A stretch of DNA of 64,000 nt, taken from positions 62,001-126,000 of the forward strand of contig NZ_JAJJWI010000005.1 in NCBI RefSeq assembly GCF_020907275.1, given 5' to 3'. The stretch is from Pontibacter silvestris (GTDB taxonomy: Bacteria > Bacteroidota > Bacteroidia > Cytophagales > Hymenobacteraceae). Position 1 is the first letter of the stretch; each line of letters begins with the position of its first letter. The translations under genes and the position numbers were made by a program. The notes under the pieces were generated by a model. It was not told where the DNA came from and did not search any database. It worked only from the letters and a program-made list of their open reading frames with translations. Shown here piece after piece: positions 36,114 to 44,659 of this stretch.

Positions 36114-36581
36114 ATGGAAACGCTAACACAAGAACTCGAAACAAAAAGGCGGTTGCTACAGGAGTGTATGAAGGTACTTAACGTACAAATAAAAGCCGCT
36201 AAAGACGCTATGGAAGATGCACAGCAGAGCGCAAATGAATCACAAGGAGCAATGGAAGATAAATTTGAGTCTTTTCGTGAAAACTGTCAGATTCAGCGTG
36301 ATATGTACGCTCGGCAGTTAGACGACCTTATGACGACCATGGCACTTTTGCGTCGTATAAATGCTACAAAGCAAAACAGCGAAGTGTCTCCTGGTGCAGT
36401 CGTTCAAACAGAACTGCAAAACTATTTTATAGGAGTAAGCTTAGGTGAAATGAAAATTGACGGAGAATCTTTTTATGCCATTTCAGCCATGTCTCCGTTA
36501 TATAAGGCCATGGCAGGTAGAGCAGCAGGAGATACATTTGTATTTAGAGATAAGGCATATAAGATACTTCAGGTTTCTTAA
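36114..36581 (+). CDS. GreA/GreB-like protein
   Basis: A 155-residue soluble protein starting METLTQELETKRRLLQEC. The first about 95 residues form a long helical hairpin like the coiled-coil finger of Gre factors, with charged residues EDAQQSANESQ and EDKFESF. The last about 65 residues resemble the GreA C-terminal domain: VSPGAVVQTELQNYFIGVSLGEM, AISAMSPLYKAMAGRAAGDTFVF. In Bacteroidota this family is often misnamed 3-oxoacyl-ACP synthase. The tip residues of GreA (DE pair) are not obvious, so cleavage activity is uncertain. An upstream in-frame ATG at 36051 would add 21 residues. A terminator follows at 36654-36683. Confidence 0.75.
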   Translation: METLTQELETKRRLLQECMKVLNVQIKAAKDAMEDAQQSANESQGAMEDKFESFRENCQIQRDMYARQLDDLMTTMALLRRINATKQNSEVSPGAVVQTELQNYFIGVSLGEMKIDGESFYAISAMSPLYKAMAGRAAGDTFVFRDKAYKILQVS

Positions 36582-36653
36582 CAGATAGTTAAGAAACTGG
36601 CTGTTGATTATAGAGAGTATCTGTTTGGGCTAAACTGGTAAAAGCAACAAAAG

Positions 36654-36683
36654 ATGCCCGTTTCTATTTATAGAGACAGGCAT
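36654..36683 (+). terminator. Terminator after the GreA-like gene
   Basis: Arms 36654-36667 and 36670-36683 pair with one wobble and one mismatch and are followed by TTTTTTG. The innermost pairs must open to give a loop. Confidence 0.65.
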
Positions 36684-36703
36684 TTTTTGTTTATAGGAGC
36701 AAC

Positions 36704-37135
36704 TTACTCAACTCTCGTCCAAGTCTGGGTGCGGCCAATTAAAGAGATACCTAAATAACCTTTTACCTCCATTTTATTTTTATTAATCATCTTCATATAG
36801 CAGGAGTAGGTTTTGCCACTTTCCGGGTCATAAATGGTGCCATCGTCCCACTTGTTATTATCAACATATTCAAAACCTTTCATAAACTCTAGTCCAACCA
36901 AAGGGCGGGAGCGCAACTTTGCTTCCGGGTTATTAACATCAGTCTTGGGTTTACCATTAAGGTTAGGCTCCTTTATAGAAGCGATCCTGCCACAAAGCTT
37001 ATCGCCGCACTTGTAGATCTCAAATTTGCCTTTTCCGTCCTGGTTGGTCCAGGTGCCAATGGGAGACAGGCTCTGAGCCCATGTGCTAGCAGTAATAAGT
37101 AAGAGTGTAAAAAATAACAATAAGGGCTTTTTCAT
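36704..37135 (-). CDS. DUF2147-domain periplasmic protein
   Basis: A 143-residue exported protein: signal peptide MKKPLLLFFTLLLITASTWA, then the DUF2147 fold. The motifs SPIGTWTNQDGKGKFEIYKCGDKLCGRI, the Cys pair in KCGDKLCG (about 43-48), WDDGTIYDPESGKTYSCYMKM and LIGRTQTWTR are characteristic. Size is normal. Family members are small beta-barrel-like proteins with unknown ligands. The neighbours give no operon context. Confidence 0.88.
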   Translation of the reverse strand: MKKPLLLFFTLLLITASTWAQSLSPIGTWTNQDGKGKFEIYKCGDKLCGRIASIKEPNLNGKPKTDVNNPEAKLRSRPLVGLEFMKGFEYVDNNKWDDGTIYDPESGKTYSCYMKMINKNKMEVKGYLGISLIGRTQTWTRVE

Positions 37136-37515
37136 AAATTAAAAATTGTCCTGTGGATACTGTAATATAGTAACTATTCTTTTATTTGTTAGCGAGAGAA
37201 AACAGTTTTTATCTATTCCAGAGTAAAATATGCAGTTAAGCAACATGATAATAAAGCTGAGACAACTTAAAAATGTGCTTAGAACAAAATCTTGTGCATG
37301 TTGTTGATTACCTTTTACTTATAGACTAAATATTTACACTAATTTTATACTACACAAAGTTCAGGTTTTTGTAAAATATATTAAATGCAATTTTATCGTG
37401 CTGATTCATAGGTGTTTAAAAGGTTGAATGTGCTTTTTTTGTTCCTGTAAGCCCATTCTTTAATCAAGGCTGGTAAAGAAGCTGCAAGAAAAGTATAAAA
37501 AATATCTTGTTATGC
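37136..37515. other. AT-rich region without genes
   Basis: About 380 bases with stops in all frames. It contains the leftward promoter region of the DUF2147 gene. I see no other feature until the promoter at 37516. Confidence 0.5.
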
Positions 37516-37546
37516 TTGTGAACTATTTGTGCATAATTTATCTTTA
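37516..37546 (+). promoter_or_regulatory. Predicted promoter of a short structured transcript
   Basis: TTG at 37516-37518, a 20-bp spacer and TATCTTTA at 37539-37546 match the Bacteroidota pattern except for the last base (A for G). Transcription would begin near 37550, and the next protein gene on this strand is at 39237. Confidence 0.45.
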
Positions 37547-37549
37547 GAT

Positions 37550-37818
37550 ATCAGTAGTAGCGAGTGCTACAGCTTTAAATCAGATGGTCTGAAAGAAGAC
37601 CGGAGTTTTAGAGTTTATGTTGGACTAAAGAGAAAGGAGGTGCTATGTCTAATCCATCAGTCGTCTTAGTAAGCACAGGTAATTTTGTTCACCTTAATAG
37701 TGAACTAGCTTAGTAAGCAGTACCTTACTGCTTATGCAGTGATTATTACCTTTGATCTTTGTATTGGTGCCGCTGAACAACAGTGCGCCGCTTATTAAGA
37801 TTAAGAAGGATTTTTTTT
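37550..37818 (+). ncRNA. Candidate structured small transcript, about 270-300 nt
   Basis: Between a promoter (37516-37546) and a T-tract (37811-37818) followed by a strong hairpin (37819-37855) lies a stretch with several clear stem-loops: 37687-37692 with 37100s-type partner GTGAAC at 37700-37705; 37714-37722 with 37726-37734 (9 bp, starting right after the small ORF stop); and 37766-37775 with 37781-37789. It also carries a 22-codon ORF with an excellent ribosome-binding site. It could be a regulatory RNA, a dual-function RNA or a small protein gene. I recognise no RNA family. Confidence 0.4.
37645..37713 (+). CDS. 22-residue small ORF with strong ribosome-binding site
   Basis: AAAGGAGGT at 37633-37641 precedes ATG 37645 by 3 bases, an unusually complete Shine-Dalgarno for a Bacteroidota gene. 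The peptide MSNPSVVLVSTGNFVHLNSELA ends at TAG 37711-37713, and a 9-bp hairpin starts on the next base. The first 14 residues are mildly hydrophobic. No family recognised. It is too short to be certain. Confidence 0.4.
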   Translation: MSNPSVVLVSTGNFVHLNSELA

Positions 37819-37855
37819 AATGCCTGATGTAACTTGACGGGCTACATCAGGCATT
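37819..37855. terminator. Bidirectional terminator
   Basis: A 13-bp perfect stem (37819-37831 with 37843-37855), 11-base loop, flanked by TTTTTTTT on the left and TTTCTTTTTT on the right. It serves the structured transcript and the leftward gene ending at 37871. Confidence 0.75.
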
Positions 37856-37870
37856 TTCTTTTTTACTCTC

Positions 37871-38245
37871 CTATATATCTTCCTTATAAATACTGTTGTT
37901 CCTTAACCGCCTTTCTCTTGAAAAAGAGCCTATATAAAATAACACAGCCACAAAGCAGCTTATGGCAGCAATAAGTGTAAAGGCACTGTTGTATCTTATA
38001 TCAGGAGCACCATAATATAAACGCATGATGGCCAATGCTCCGAAAAGAAGCGTGAGAGCAGTAACGGAGTTGAACACAAACCAATTATGCTTCTTTAAAG
38101 AATTTGTAAAGGCTATAAGCAACACACCAAAGGCTGGTGCGATTAATACAATTGTTGGCTGGGCTGGTATCAGAAAATAAGCAGCTAGACCTGCTGTTAT
38201 TAATACAACAGAATTTATTAGGTTTATAATGTAAGGATGTACCAT
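37871..38245 (-). CDS. Small four-span membrane protein, unknown
   Basis: A 124-residue protein with four hydrophobic helices (about 7-26, 29-47, 57-76, 86-106) and a short charged tail (SRERRLRNNSIYKEDI). Size and topology suit a small membrane protein of the TMEM14/DUF type, but I do not recognise a family. It stands alone. Confidence 0.65.
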   Translation of the reverse strand: MVHPYIINLINSVVLITAGLAAYFLIPAQPTIVLIAPAFGVLLIAFTNSLKKHNWFVFNSVTALTLLFGALAIMRLYYGAPDIRYNSAFTLIAAISCFVAVLFYIGSFSRERRLRNNSIYKEDI

Positions 38246-38372
38246 GACGTTTATCGTTTTTTAATTAGGGCACGTTCGCCCGTGTGGTAATGGTTCTGTT
38301 TACGAGAAAAAGCGCAACAGTTATATCTTAAGCAACATTAAGCTCATTCTGCCAGAAAAGCAGCTTTAGTTA

Positions 38373-38936
38373 TTATAAAACACCTCGCACTTCCATAAAG
38401 CGCTTTTCATAACCTGTGCCTTTAACTTTGCTTACTTTAACACCACCGTTAGAGGAAGCGTGAACAAAAGATATAGTGTCGCCAGGAGAGGAGATAACTA
38501 TGCCTACATGCCCCGGTTTTCTTATGCTCGAGTTAGTACCGGTAAATATTACAATGTCCCCAGGCTTTGCCTCCTGCCTTTTTACAGACTGCCCTTCTTT
38601 TGCCTGCATGGCTGATGAGTGAGGTAGACTAAGGCCGTAGGTTTTGTAAACATAAGTGATGAAACCAGAGCAATCAAAACCTTTCGGGGTAATGCCAGCA
38701 TAAACATAAGGCCTTCCTATCATACTCATGGCATAAGTTACAATGTCTTTCCTTTTATTATGCTGATAAAGCCTCTTAGTGTTGACTGGCTGAAGTGCTG
38801 AAGTTGATGTATCTGTATGAATTATTGTTCGGGTATGGACGAGGTGGTCTGGTATAGGGGTCTTAACCTGCTTTTTTATCAGCGAACCAGACATTAATGA
38901 TAGGGGGGATAATACCAGGAACAATAATTTTTTCAT
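38373..38936 (-). CDS. NlpC/P60-family cell-wall hydrolase
   Basis: A 187-residue exported C40 peptidase that probably cleaves peptidoglycan stem peptides. A short signal or anchor (KKLLFLVLSPLSLMSGSLI) precedes a linker. The catalytic domain (about 64-187) has Cys89 in GFDCSGFITYVY, His143 in KPGHVGIVIS, and His159 in FVHASSNGGV as the third residue. PGDIVIF is typical. There is no LysM or SH3 domain, so targeting must rely on the anchor. Confidence 0.92.
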   Translation of the reverse strand: MKKLLFLVLSPLSLMSGSLIKKQVKTPIPDHLVHTRTIIHTDTSTSALQPVNTKRLYQHNKRKDIVTYAMSMIGRPYVYAGITPKGFDCSGFITYVYKTYGLSLPHSSAMQAKEGQSVKRQEAKPGDIVIFTGTNSSIRKPGHVGIVISSPGDTISFVHASSNGGVKVSKVKGTGYEKRFMEVRGVL

Positions 38937-39236
38937 TATAGCTTGATTAATTATTTATATATAATAATATTTGTATAAATATATATTAGATACTTTCTAA
39001 TTGCGTTGTAAAGGCTCTAAACAATAAGCGGCACTAATTAATTTCTGATGTAAGGAAAAGGTTAAAGTATGATTTTGGTAACATATATTTACACCTTATA
39101 TACATACGTTCGCCATTATTATGATGCTGTTTACAATTAAAATAAAAATAATGAAACATTTTGAGGCTTAAATTAAATAGTATCTTAAAAAATATATATA
39201 TTTGACGTATATCATTCTATAAGGAGACTAAAGAAG
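38937..39236. other. AT-rich intergenic region with a -7 element
   Basis: TATATTTG at 39197-39204 matches the Bacteroidota -7 element, but no TTG is found at the right distance. A ribosome-binding site AAGGAG at 39221-39226 precedes the next gene. No gene is visible. Confidence 0.45.
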
Positions 39237-39653
39237 ATGATTTGTGCAAGAAAATCTTTCAGTGTTTCAAGTGAAGCGCATGAAAACAGACTTTATTTAG
39301 AGTGCTTTGCGGAGCTTCAGTCAGAAGAGTTTCGTAAGAGTCTTTTGGAGGCACTACAGTTTGCAAAAGAAAACCACATAAAGCAATGGGTGCTTGACTT
39401 CAAAAAGATAGGAAAACTGAGCGAGGAAGAAGAGACATGGCTGCATGCTGAGCTGTTTCCAAAGATGATGATGATGCTAGGCTCTGATAACTTTGTAGCC
39501 ATTGTGCTGTCAGAGCAGTGCTACAAGCATTTGTTGAGCGAAGCTGGCTTTTATGGCCTGCAGAGCTATAACTCTTTTATTATTATGAATACTTTTTATG
39601 AGGTGGAAAATGCTATATCCTGGCTTGATTCCAGCTCTCTAAGATGTGCTTAA
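39237..39653 (+). CDS. STAS/SpoIIAA-like small protein, member 1
   Basis: A 138-residue soluble protein. Its pattern of strands and helices, with IKQWVLDFKKIG, NFVAIVLSE and FIIMNTFYEVENAISWLD, matches the protein at 43467-43934 at equivalent places (KWVLDLTKRE, IFVAIIQPV, FLIINHFLYQEAGKRWLD). The alternation of strands and helices recalls STAS/SpoIIAA-like domains, possibly acting in signalling. A good ribosome-binding site AAGGAG lies 10 bases before ATG. Function unknown; the paralogy is clear by eye. Confidence 0.65.
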   Translation: MICARKSFSVSSEAHENRLYLECFAELQSEEFRKSLLEALQFAKENHIKQWVLDFKKIGKLSEEEETWLHAELFPKMMMMLGSDNFVAIVLSEQCYKHLLSEAGFYGLQSYNSFIIMNTFYEVENAISWLDSSSLRCA

Positions 39654-39772
39654 ACAGCAAAAAGAGTTTTTAGATAGCAGATGCCTTTAACTTGGTGCTT
39701 GTAGTACAGATTTTGAAAAGCTGGTAATTTATTGTAAAATGCCAAAGCTTAAACTAAATCTAAACCTTCCAT

Positions 39773-41581
39773 ATGCTCAAACAAAAGCAATTTGCACATT
39801 CACTCTTTCTTATTGCATTTTTATGTCTAAGTAACGTGGCGGCTGTGTTGGCAGCTGAGTTGCGTTACACTCTTTCGATGCCAGAGCCACATACGCACTA
39901 CTTTAAAGTAGAAGCAGAGCTTTCCGGTATAAAAAAGAATTACGTTGATTTTACCATGCCTGTGTGGGCACCGGGTTCTTACCTGGTTCGGGAGTTTGCC
40001 AAAAACGTTGAAAGCTTCCGGGCCACAGATAATGCTGGTAATAGCCTTCGTTCTGAAAAAATAGACAAGAACACCTGGCGCGTGTACAGTAATAAAGCTG
40101 ACCTCGTACGTGCCAGCTACGATGTGTATGCTTATGAGTTGAGCGTGCGCACCAGTTTTTTAGATACCTCTCATGGTTACCTGAATGGAACAAGTATTTT
40201 TATGTATCCCGAAGGATATCAGGACTTGAGTGGTACCCTTGTCGTGAAACCTTACAAAGAATGGAACACTATTTCTACAGGGCTTAAAAGTACGGGTAAG
40301 TTCACCTACACGTTCCCTAACTACGATATCCTGGCAGACTCTCCGCTAGAAATCGGCAACCATAAAGTATTGCATTTTACATCCTCAGGAGTACCTCACG
40401 AAGTTGCTATGTACGGCGAGGCAAACTACGACGAAGAGCGTTTGCTAGCTGATATGAAGAAAGTAACAGAAGAGGCCGCTTCAGTTATGGGTGAACTGCC
40501 TGTGGAGCGTTATGTATTTATTGTCCATAACCTGAACCGTGGCGGCGGCGGTTTGGAGCACCTGAACTCTACTACCTTACAAACTTCCCGCTGGAACTAT
40601 GGCACCGAGAAAGGCTACTCAGGCTTTATGTCTTTAGTGGCTCATGAATATTTTCACCTATGGAATGTAAAAAGGTTGCGTCCTATGGCTCTCGGGCCTT
40701 TCAACTATAATGAAGAAAACTACACGACACTTCTTTGGGTATCGGAGGGTATTACCAGTTTCTACGATGATCTTATTGTACGCCGCACTAATTTAATATC
40801 CCCTGAGCGTTATTTAGGTATTATCGCCGGTAGTATCAATTCAGTGGAGAACACTCCAGGAAATAAAGTTCAAACTGTTTCGGAAGCCAGCTTTGATGCC
40901 TGGATTAAGTACTACCGCCGTAATGAGAACTCCAATAATGCAGAGGTTTCTTACTATACTAAAGGAGGTGTGCTTGGCCAGTTGCTTAACATGGACATAA
41001 TGAAGAGCACTAACGGTGAGAAGAGCCTGGATGATGCCATGCGCTACATGTACAACCGTTACTACAAAAAACTGAAAAGAGGGTTTACGGAGCAGGAGTT
41101 TAAGGAAGGGCTGGAGAAAACGGCTGGTCATAACTTTGATGCTTTCTTCAGGGACTATGTGAACGGCACTAAAACACCTGATTATAATGCGTATTTTGAT
41201 GCAGCTGGCTTGCGCTTGGTAAACCTGAATGAAGGTCGTAACACGGCCAGTTGGGGTGCTTCTACAGCAGTTGCCGATGGTAAAGTTATTGTTCGTTCTG
41301 TTGAGCGTGGTTCCAGTGCCTGGAATGGTGGCATTAATGTGAATGACGAGATTGTTGCCATAAATGGAAACCGTGCTGGTAGCAATTTAGAACAATTTGT
41401 AACTGATCGCGAGGTAGGAGAAACCCTTAAAGTGGAGGTTGTGCGTGATGGCCAGCTTATGACACTTCAGGTGCCTATGGTGAAAGATGAGTCAGTGCGT
41501 TACACTTTTGAACGTGTACCAAACCCAACACCACAACAACAGGAAATTTTGGAAAAGTGGCTAGAGCTAAATAATATATAG
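39773..41581 (+). CDS. M61-family metallopeptidase with PDZ domain
   Basis: A 602-residue exported glycyl-aminopeptidase-type enzyme. The signal peptide is at 1-28. The catalytic zinc motif HEYFH is at His291-Glu292-His295 (MSLVAHEYFHLWNVKRLRP), with Glu325 in WVSEGITSF as the third ligand. A PDZ domain fills about 500-575 (GINVNDEIVAINGNRAG). Length is normal. It probably degrades or trims periplasmic peptides. It is separated from neighbours by a terminator at 41664-41700. Confidence 0.93.
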   Translation: MLKQKQFAHSLFLIAFLCLSNVAAVLAAELRYTLSMPEPHTHYFKVEAELSGIKKNYVDFTMPVWAPGSYLVREFAKNVESFRATDNAGNSLRSEKIDKNTWRVYSNKADLVRASYDVYAYELSVRTSFLDTSHGYLNGTSIFMYPEGYQDLSGTLVVKPYKEWNTISTGLKSTGKFTYTFPNYDILADSPLEIGNHKVLHFTSSGVPHEVAMYGEANYDEERLLADMKKVTEEAASVMGELPVERYVFIVHNLNRGGGGLEHLNSTTLQTSRWNYGTEKGYSGFMSLVAHEYFHLWNVKRLRPMALGPFNYNEENYTTLLWVSEGITSFYDDLIVRRTNLISPERYLGIIAGSINSVENTPGNKVQTVSEASFDAWIKYYRRNENSNNAEVSYYTKGGVLGQLLNMDIMKSTNGEKSLDDAMRYMYNRYYKKLKRGFTEQEFKEGLEKTAGHNFDAFFRDYVNGTKTPDYNAYFDAAGLRLVNLNEGRNTASWGASTAVADGKVIVRSVERGSSAWNGGINVNDEIVAINGNRAGSNLEQFVTDREVGETLKVEVVRDGQLMTLQVPMVKDESVRYTFERVPNPTPQQQEILEKWLELNNI

Positions 41582-41663
41582 ACACAGACAAACTTTAACA
41601 ATGGTGAGCCTGATGTGAGTAATTGCATTGTCTCACCGTTTTATTAGAGCCTGATAAAGAGAA

Positions 41664-41700
41664 AAAGCCCGGTTGCAGCATCATTTTGCAACCGGGCTTT
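41664..41700. terminator. Bidirectional terminator between the peptidase and gdh
   Basis: A 13-bp GC-rich perfect stem (41664-41676 with 41688-41700), 11-base loop, with A-rich and T-rich ends. Confidence 0.8.
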
Positions 41701-41721
41701 CTTTGAAAGATAACAGTCAGA

Positions 41722-43146
41722 TCAAGGGAAAATGCCCAATGCTTCGTAGCTTACGCCAATCTTTTCTATGGCAGTTAAGAAGGCTGCAGTACGCAGGTCA
41801 GGAATTTGCTTCTGTACCATTACATCGCGTATTTCGTGATAAGCATTTATCATTGTGTCTTCCAGGCCAGAACGTACAAGGTCTACCTCGTCAGAACCAT
41901 GAATCAGGAAGGCTCTTTCCTGGGCTGTTATACTTTTACCTGTTGCTGTTTCAATGGCATTTACAATGCGACGGAAGTTCGCTTCTTCTGCTCTTTTGCC
42001 GATGCGGCCAAACCGTACATTTGACAGGTTCTTTAACCACTCAAAATAAGACACCGTTACACCACCTGCATTCAGGTAAAGGTCGGGCAGAACAATAATA
42101 CCTTTTGCTACCAGTATCTGATCAGCTTCACGGGTAATAGGTCCGTTAGCTCCCTCGGCCACTATTTTAGCTTTGATATTGCCAGCATTGCCGCTGTGTA
42201 TCTGGTTTTCAAGTGCTGCCGGAATTAGTATATCACAATCCATTTCCAGCAACTCCAGTGAGTTCTCAATGTTTTTAGCGTTCTTATAGTTTAAGATAGA
42301 GCCATTTGTGCTGCGATGCTTATACGCATCCTGTACATCAATGCCATTAGGGTCATATATACCTCCTTCGCGTTCTGCAATACCGACAATAACACCGCCA
42401 TCCTGCTGGCAGAAATAAGCTGCATGGTAACCTACGTTACCCAGCCCCTGCACAATAATACGTTTTCCCTCCATCGAGCCACCTTCGAGGCCGGCTTTTT
42501 TAAGCAGGTCAGTGTCTTCCAGAGCTTCCCGAATACCGTAGTAAACCCCTAAACCAGTTGCTTCGGCACGGCCTCTTATACCTCCCTGCCCCACAGGTTT
42601 ACCGGTAACGCAGCCTAATGCATTGGTTTCGCCGTATTTCAGTGCCTGATAAGTATCAGCTATCCAGGCCATTTCTCGGCTACCCGTTCCATAATCTGGT
42701 GCCGGTACATCTATGCCCGGCCCAATCAGGTTCTTTCGGATGAGTTCGGTTGCGTATCGGCGTGTTACTTTCTCAAGTGTTTTAACGGAACTTGTGCGGG
42801 GGTTTATTTTTACACCTCCTTTAGCACCACCAAATGGCACATCTACCACCGCACACTTAAAAGTCATAAGAGAAGCGAGGGCTTTTACCTCGTCCTCATC
42901 TACCTGCATACTATAGCGTATACCGCCTTTAGAAGGAAGCTTGTGGTGGCTGTGCTGTACTCTTATTCCTTCTATAACCTCTATTCTACCCTCTATTTCA
43001 ACAGGAAAAGATACTTTGTAGACACTGTTACAAGCTTTTATCTGTGCTAAAATGCCAGAGTCTAAGCGTGAAAAGCTGGCTGCGTGATCAAAATACTGGT
43101 GGACACTGTCTAAGAATTTCTTTCCTTCGTTATGGTTGTTTCCCAT
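41722..43146 (-). CDS. Glu/Leu/Phe/Val dehydrogenase, probably glutamate dehydrogenase
   Basis: A 474-residue enzyme of the glutamate dehydrogenase family. It shows the substrate-binding segment LPSKGGIRYSMQVDEDEVKALASLMTFKCAVVD with the catalytic Lys region, VPAPDYGTGSREMAWIADTY, and the Rossmann region IIVQGLGNVGYHAAYF. It interconverts glutamate and 2-oxoglutarate with ammonium. The N-terminal extension is short. The length and motifs favour glutamate over other branched-chain substrates, but this is not certain. Confidence 0.93.
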   Translation of the reverse strand: MGNNHNEGKKFLDSVHQYFDHAASFSRLDSGILAQIKACNSVYKVSFPVEIEGRIEVIEGIRVQHSHHKLPSKGGIRYSMQVDEDEVKALASLMTFKCAVVDVPFGGAKGGVKINPRTSSVKTLEKVTRRYATELIRKNLIGPGIDVPAPDYGTGSREMAWIADTYQALKYGETNALGCVTGKPVGQGGIRGRAEATGLGVYYGIREALEDTDLLKKAGLEGGSMEGKRIIVQGLGNVGYHAAYFCQQDGGVIVGIAEREGGIYDPNGIDVQDAYKHRSTNGSILNYKNAKNIENSLELLEMDCDILIPAALENQIHSGNAGNIKAKIVAEGANGPITREADQILVAKGIIVLPDLYLNAGGVTVSYFEWLKNLSNVRFGRIGKRAEEANFRRIVNAIETATGKSITAQERAFLIHGSDEVDLVRSGLEDTMINAYHEIRDVMVQKQIPDLRTAAFLTAIEKIGVSYEALGIFP

Positions 43147-43466
43147 ACAAATAGTTGTTTTTATAAACGTTTGATGATTAAAGAACGGCTGAAGAAACTA
43201 TTTGTTCTCCCTTTTAATACTTATGTTTTGCTATATTTTTTTTATATAAAATATTATAAATAATGTTACGTTATTGTAAAGAATTCGTAAGTAAGCTTTA
43301 TCAAAGAAAGAATTATAAAAAAGGAAGTGAAGTAAAGCCTGTTTAAGCTTCTTTCTGCAATATAGAGATATTTTGATATTCCGAAAGCATAACTAAATTA
43401 TAGGTTTTGTTTAAAGCTACTAAAGGGTAATATGAACTACAAAACAAGTCAGTGGGGAGGAGTGAG
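43147..43466. other. Divergent intergenic region
   Basis: About 320 AT-rich bases holding the gdh promoter and the leader of the second STAS-like gene. A stretch near 43231-43260 is made almost only of A and T. No gene is visible and no consensus promoter is clear. Confidence 0.45.
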
Positions 43467-43934
43467 ATGATAGTAGAAGAATGGTATAACCGAAAAGAAG
43501 TAACTGGGCTGAACCAGGCACTTCAGGATAAGCTTTATATTGAATACCAGGTGGAGACCAGCACATTAGTTATTGGTTGGGAAGGAGATGTCACCTCTAA
43601 AGAAATACGTGATGGATATAAGCTGGTGCTAGACCTGGTACATATGTACAAACCTAATAAGTGGGTGTTAGACTTAACTAAAAGGGAGTTTATCAAAGGA
43701 AAAGATCGACGTTGGGTGTTTACTAATATTTTTTCAAAGGCTTTACGTTTTCTGAATGAGGATATTTTTGTTGCCATTATACAGCCTGTTGACACTTTTC
43801 AGAACCTTGTAAGCGAGTTGCAGGGGGATGAATTAATGTATAACGAGAATTTTCTAATTATAAACCACTTCCTATATCAGGAAGCAGGCAAGAGATGGCT
43901 TGATGAAATGTCCAGGCTAAACAAAAGCGCCTGA
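43467..43934 (+). CDS. STAS/SpoIIAA-like small protein, member 2
   Basis: A 155-residue soluble protein from ATG 43467, preceded by GGGGAGGAG at 43454-43462. The alternative GTG at 43452 lies inside that site. It shows a layout similar to the protein at 39237-39653: YIEYQVETSTLVIGWEGDVTS, KWVLDLTKREF, IFVAIIQPVDTFQNLV, and FLIINHFLYQEAGKRWLD. It may belong to a small signalling family expanded in this lineage. The lengths differ by about 17 residues. No catalytic motif is present. Confidence 0.65.
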   Translation: MIVEEWYNRKEVTGLNQALQDKLYIEYQVETSTLVIGWEGDVTSKEIRDGYKLVLDLVHMYKPNKWVLDLTKREFIKGKDRRWVFTNIFSKALRFLNEDIFVAIIQPVDTFQNLVSELQGDELMYNENFLIINHFLYQEAGKRWLDEMSRLNKSA

Positions 43935-43949
43935 AGCATCAGAAACGAG

Positions 43950-43985
43950 AAGCGGCTCCTCCTTGTAAACAAAGAAAAGCCGCTT
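43950..43985. terminator. Terminator between STAS-like gene and FKBP gene
   Basis: Stem 43950-43957 with 43978-43985 (8 bp) around a 20-base loop that can pair further. Convergent genes end on both sides. Confidence 0.5.
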
Positions 43986-44016
43986 TATGATATACCTGTT
44001 ATCAAAGTATTGTACC

Positions 44017-44625
44017 TTAATGAACAGAGATAAGTTCTACATCAAAAATAAGGGTAGTATTAGGGCCTATTACATCACCAGCTCCCTGTGAGCCATAAGC
44101 TAGATCAGACGGAACATATAGTCTCCATTTGGCTCCTTCTTTCATCAGCTGCAAAGCTTCTGTCCAGCCGGCAATTACACCGTTAACCGGAAAAGTGGCA
44201 GGCTGGCCACGTTCGTAGCTAGAGTCAAATACAGTTCCATCTATTAGAGTACCGTGGTAATGGGTAGTTACCTGATCATTCTTAGAAGGTGACTTACCTG
44301 AGCCTTCGCTTAACACTTCATACTGCAAACCGCTAGGCAATGTCTTAACACCCTCTTTATTTTTGTTAGCCGCTAAAAATTCCTCACCGGCTTTTTTGTT
44401 TTCACCGCCCTGAGCGTTTTGTTTCTGCCCCAATTCCTGTTGCAATGCCATCATAGCCTGCTGAATATCAGCATTTGACAAAGAAGATGGTTTACCGGCT
44501 AACACTTCTTTCATACCCTGGATAAAAGGCTCTGCTTCAATGTCAATGCCTTGTTTTCTTAGGTTTGAGGCCATGTCACGGCCTATAATGTAGCTAATCT
44601 TGTCTTTTAAATTGTTTAATTCCAT
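44017..44625 (-). CDS. FKBP-type peptidyl-prolyl isomerase
   Basis: A 202-residue protein from ATG 44625. It has an N-terminal FkpA/Mip-like helical domain (about 1-85: LKDKISYIIGRDMASNLRKQGIDIEAEPFIQGMKE) and a C-terminal FKBP domain (TLPSGLQYEVLSEGSGKSPSKNDQVTTHYHGTLIDGTVFDSSYERGQP). No signal peptide is seen, so it may be cytoplasmic, unlike exported FkpA. A strong leader hairpin lies 35 bases upstream (44660-44710). Confidence 0.92.
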   Translation of the reverse strand: MELNNLKDKISYIIGRDMASNLRKQGIDIEAEPFIQGMKEVLAGKPSSLSNADIQQAMMALQQELGQKQNAQGGENKKAGEEFLAANKNKEGVKTLPSGLQYEVLSEGSGKSPSKNDQVTTHYHGTLIDGTVFDSSYERGQPATFPVNGVIAGWTEALQLMKEGAKWRLYVPSDLAYGSQGAGDVIGPNTTLIFDVELISVH

Positions 44626-44659
44626 AATGATTGGTTTGCGCACCTGAAGGTACTATGAA

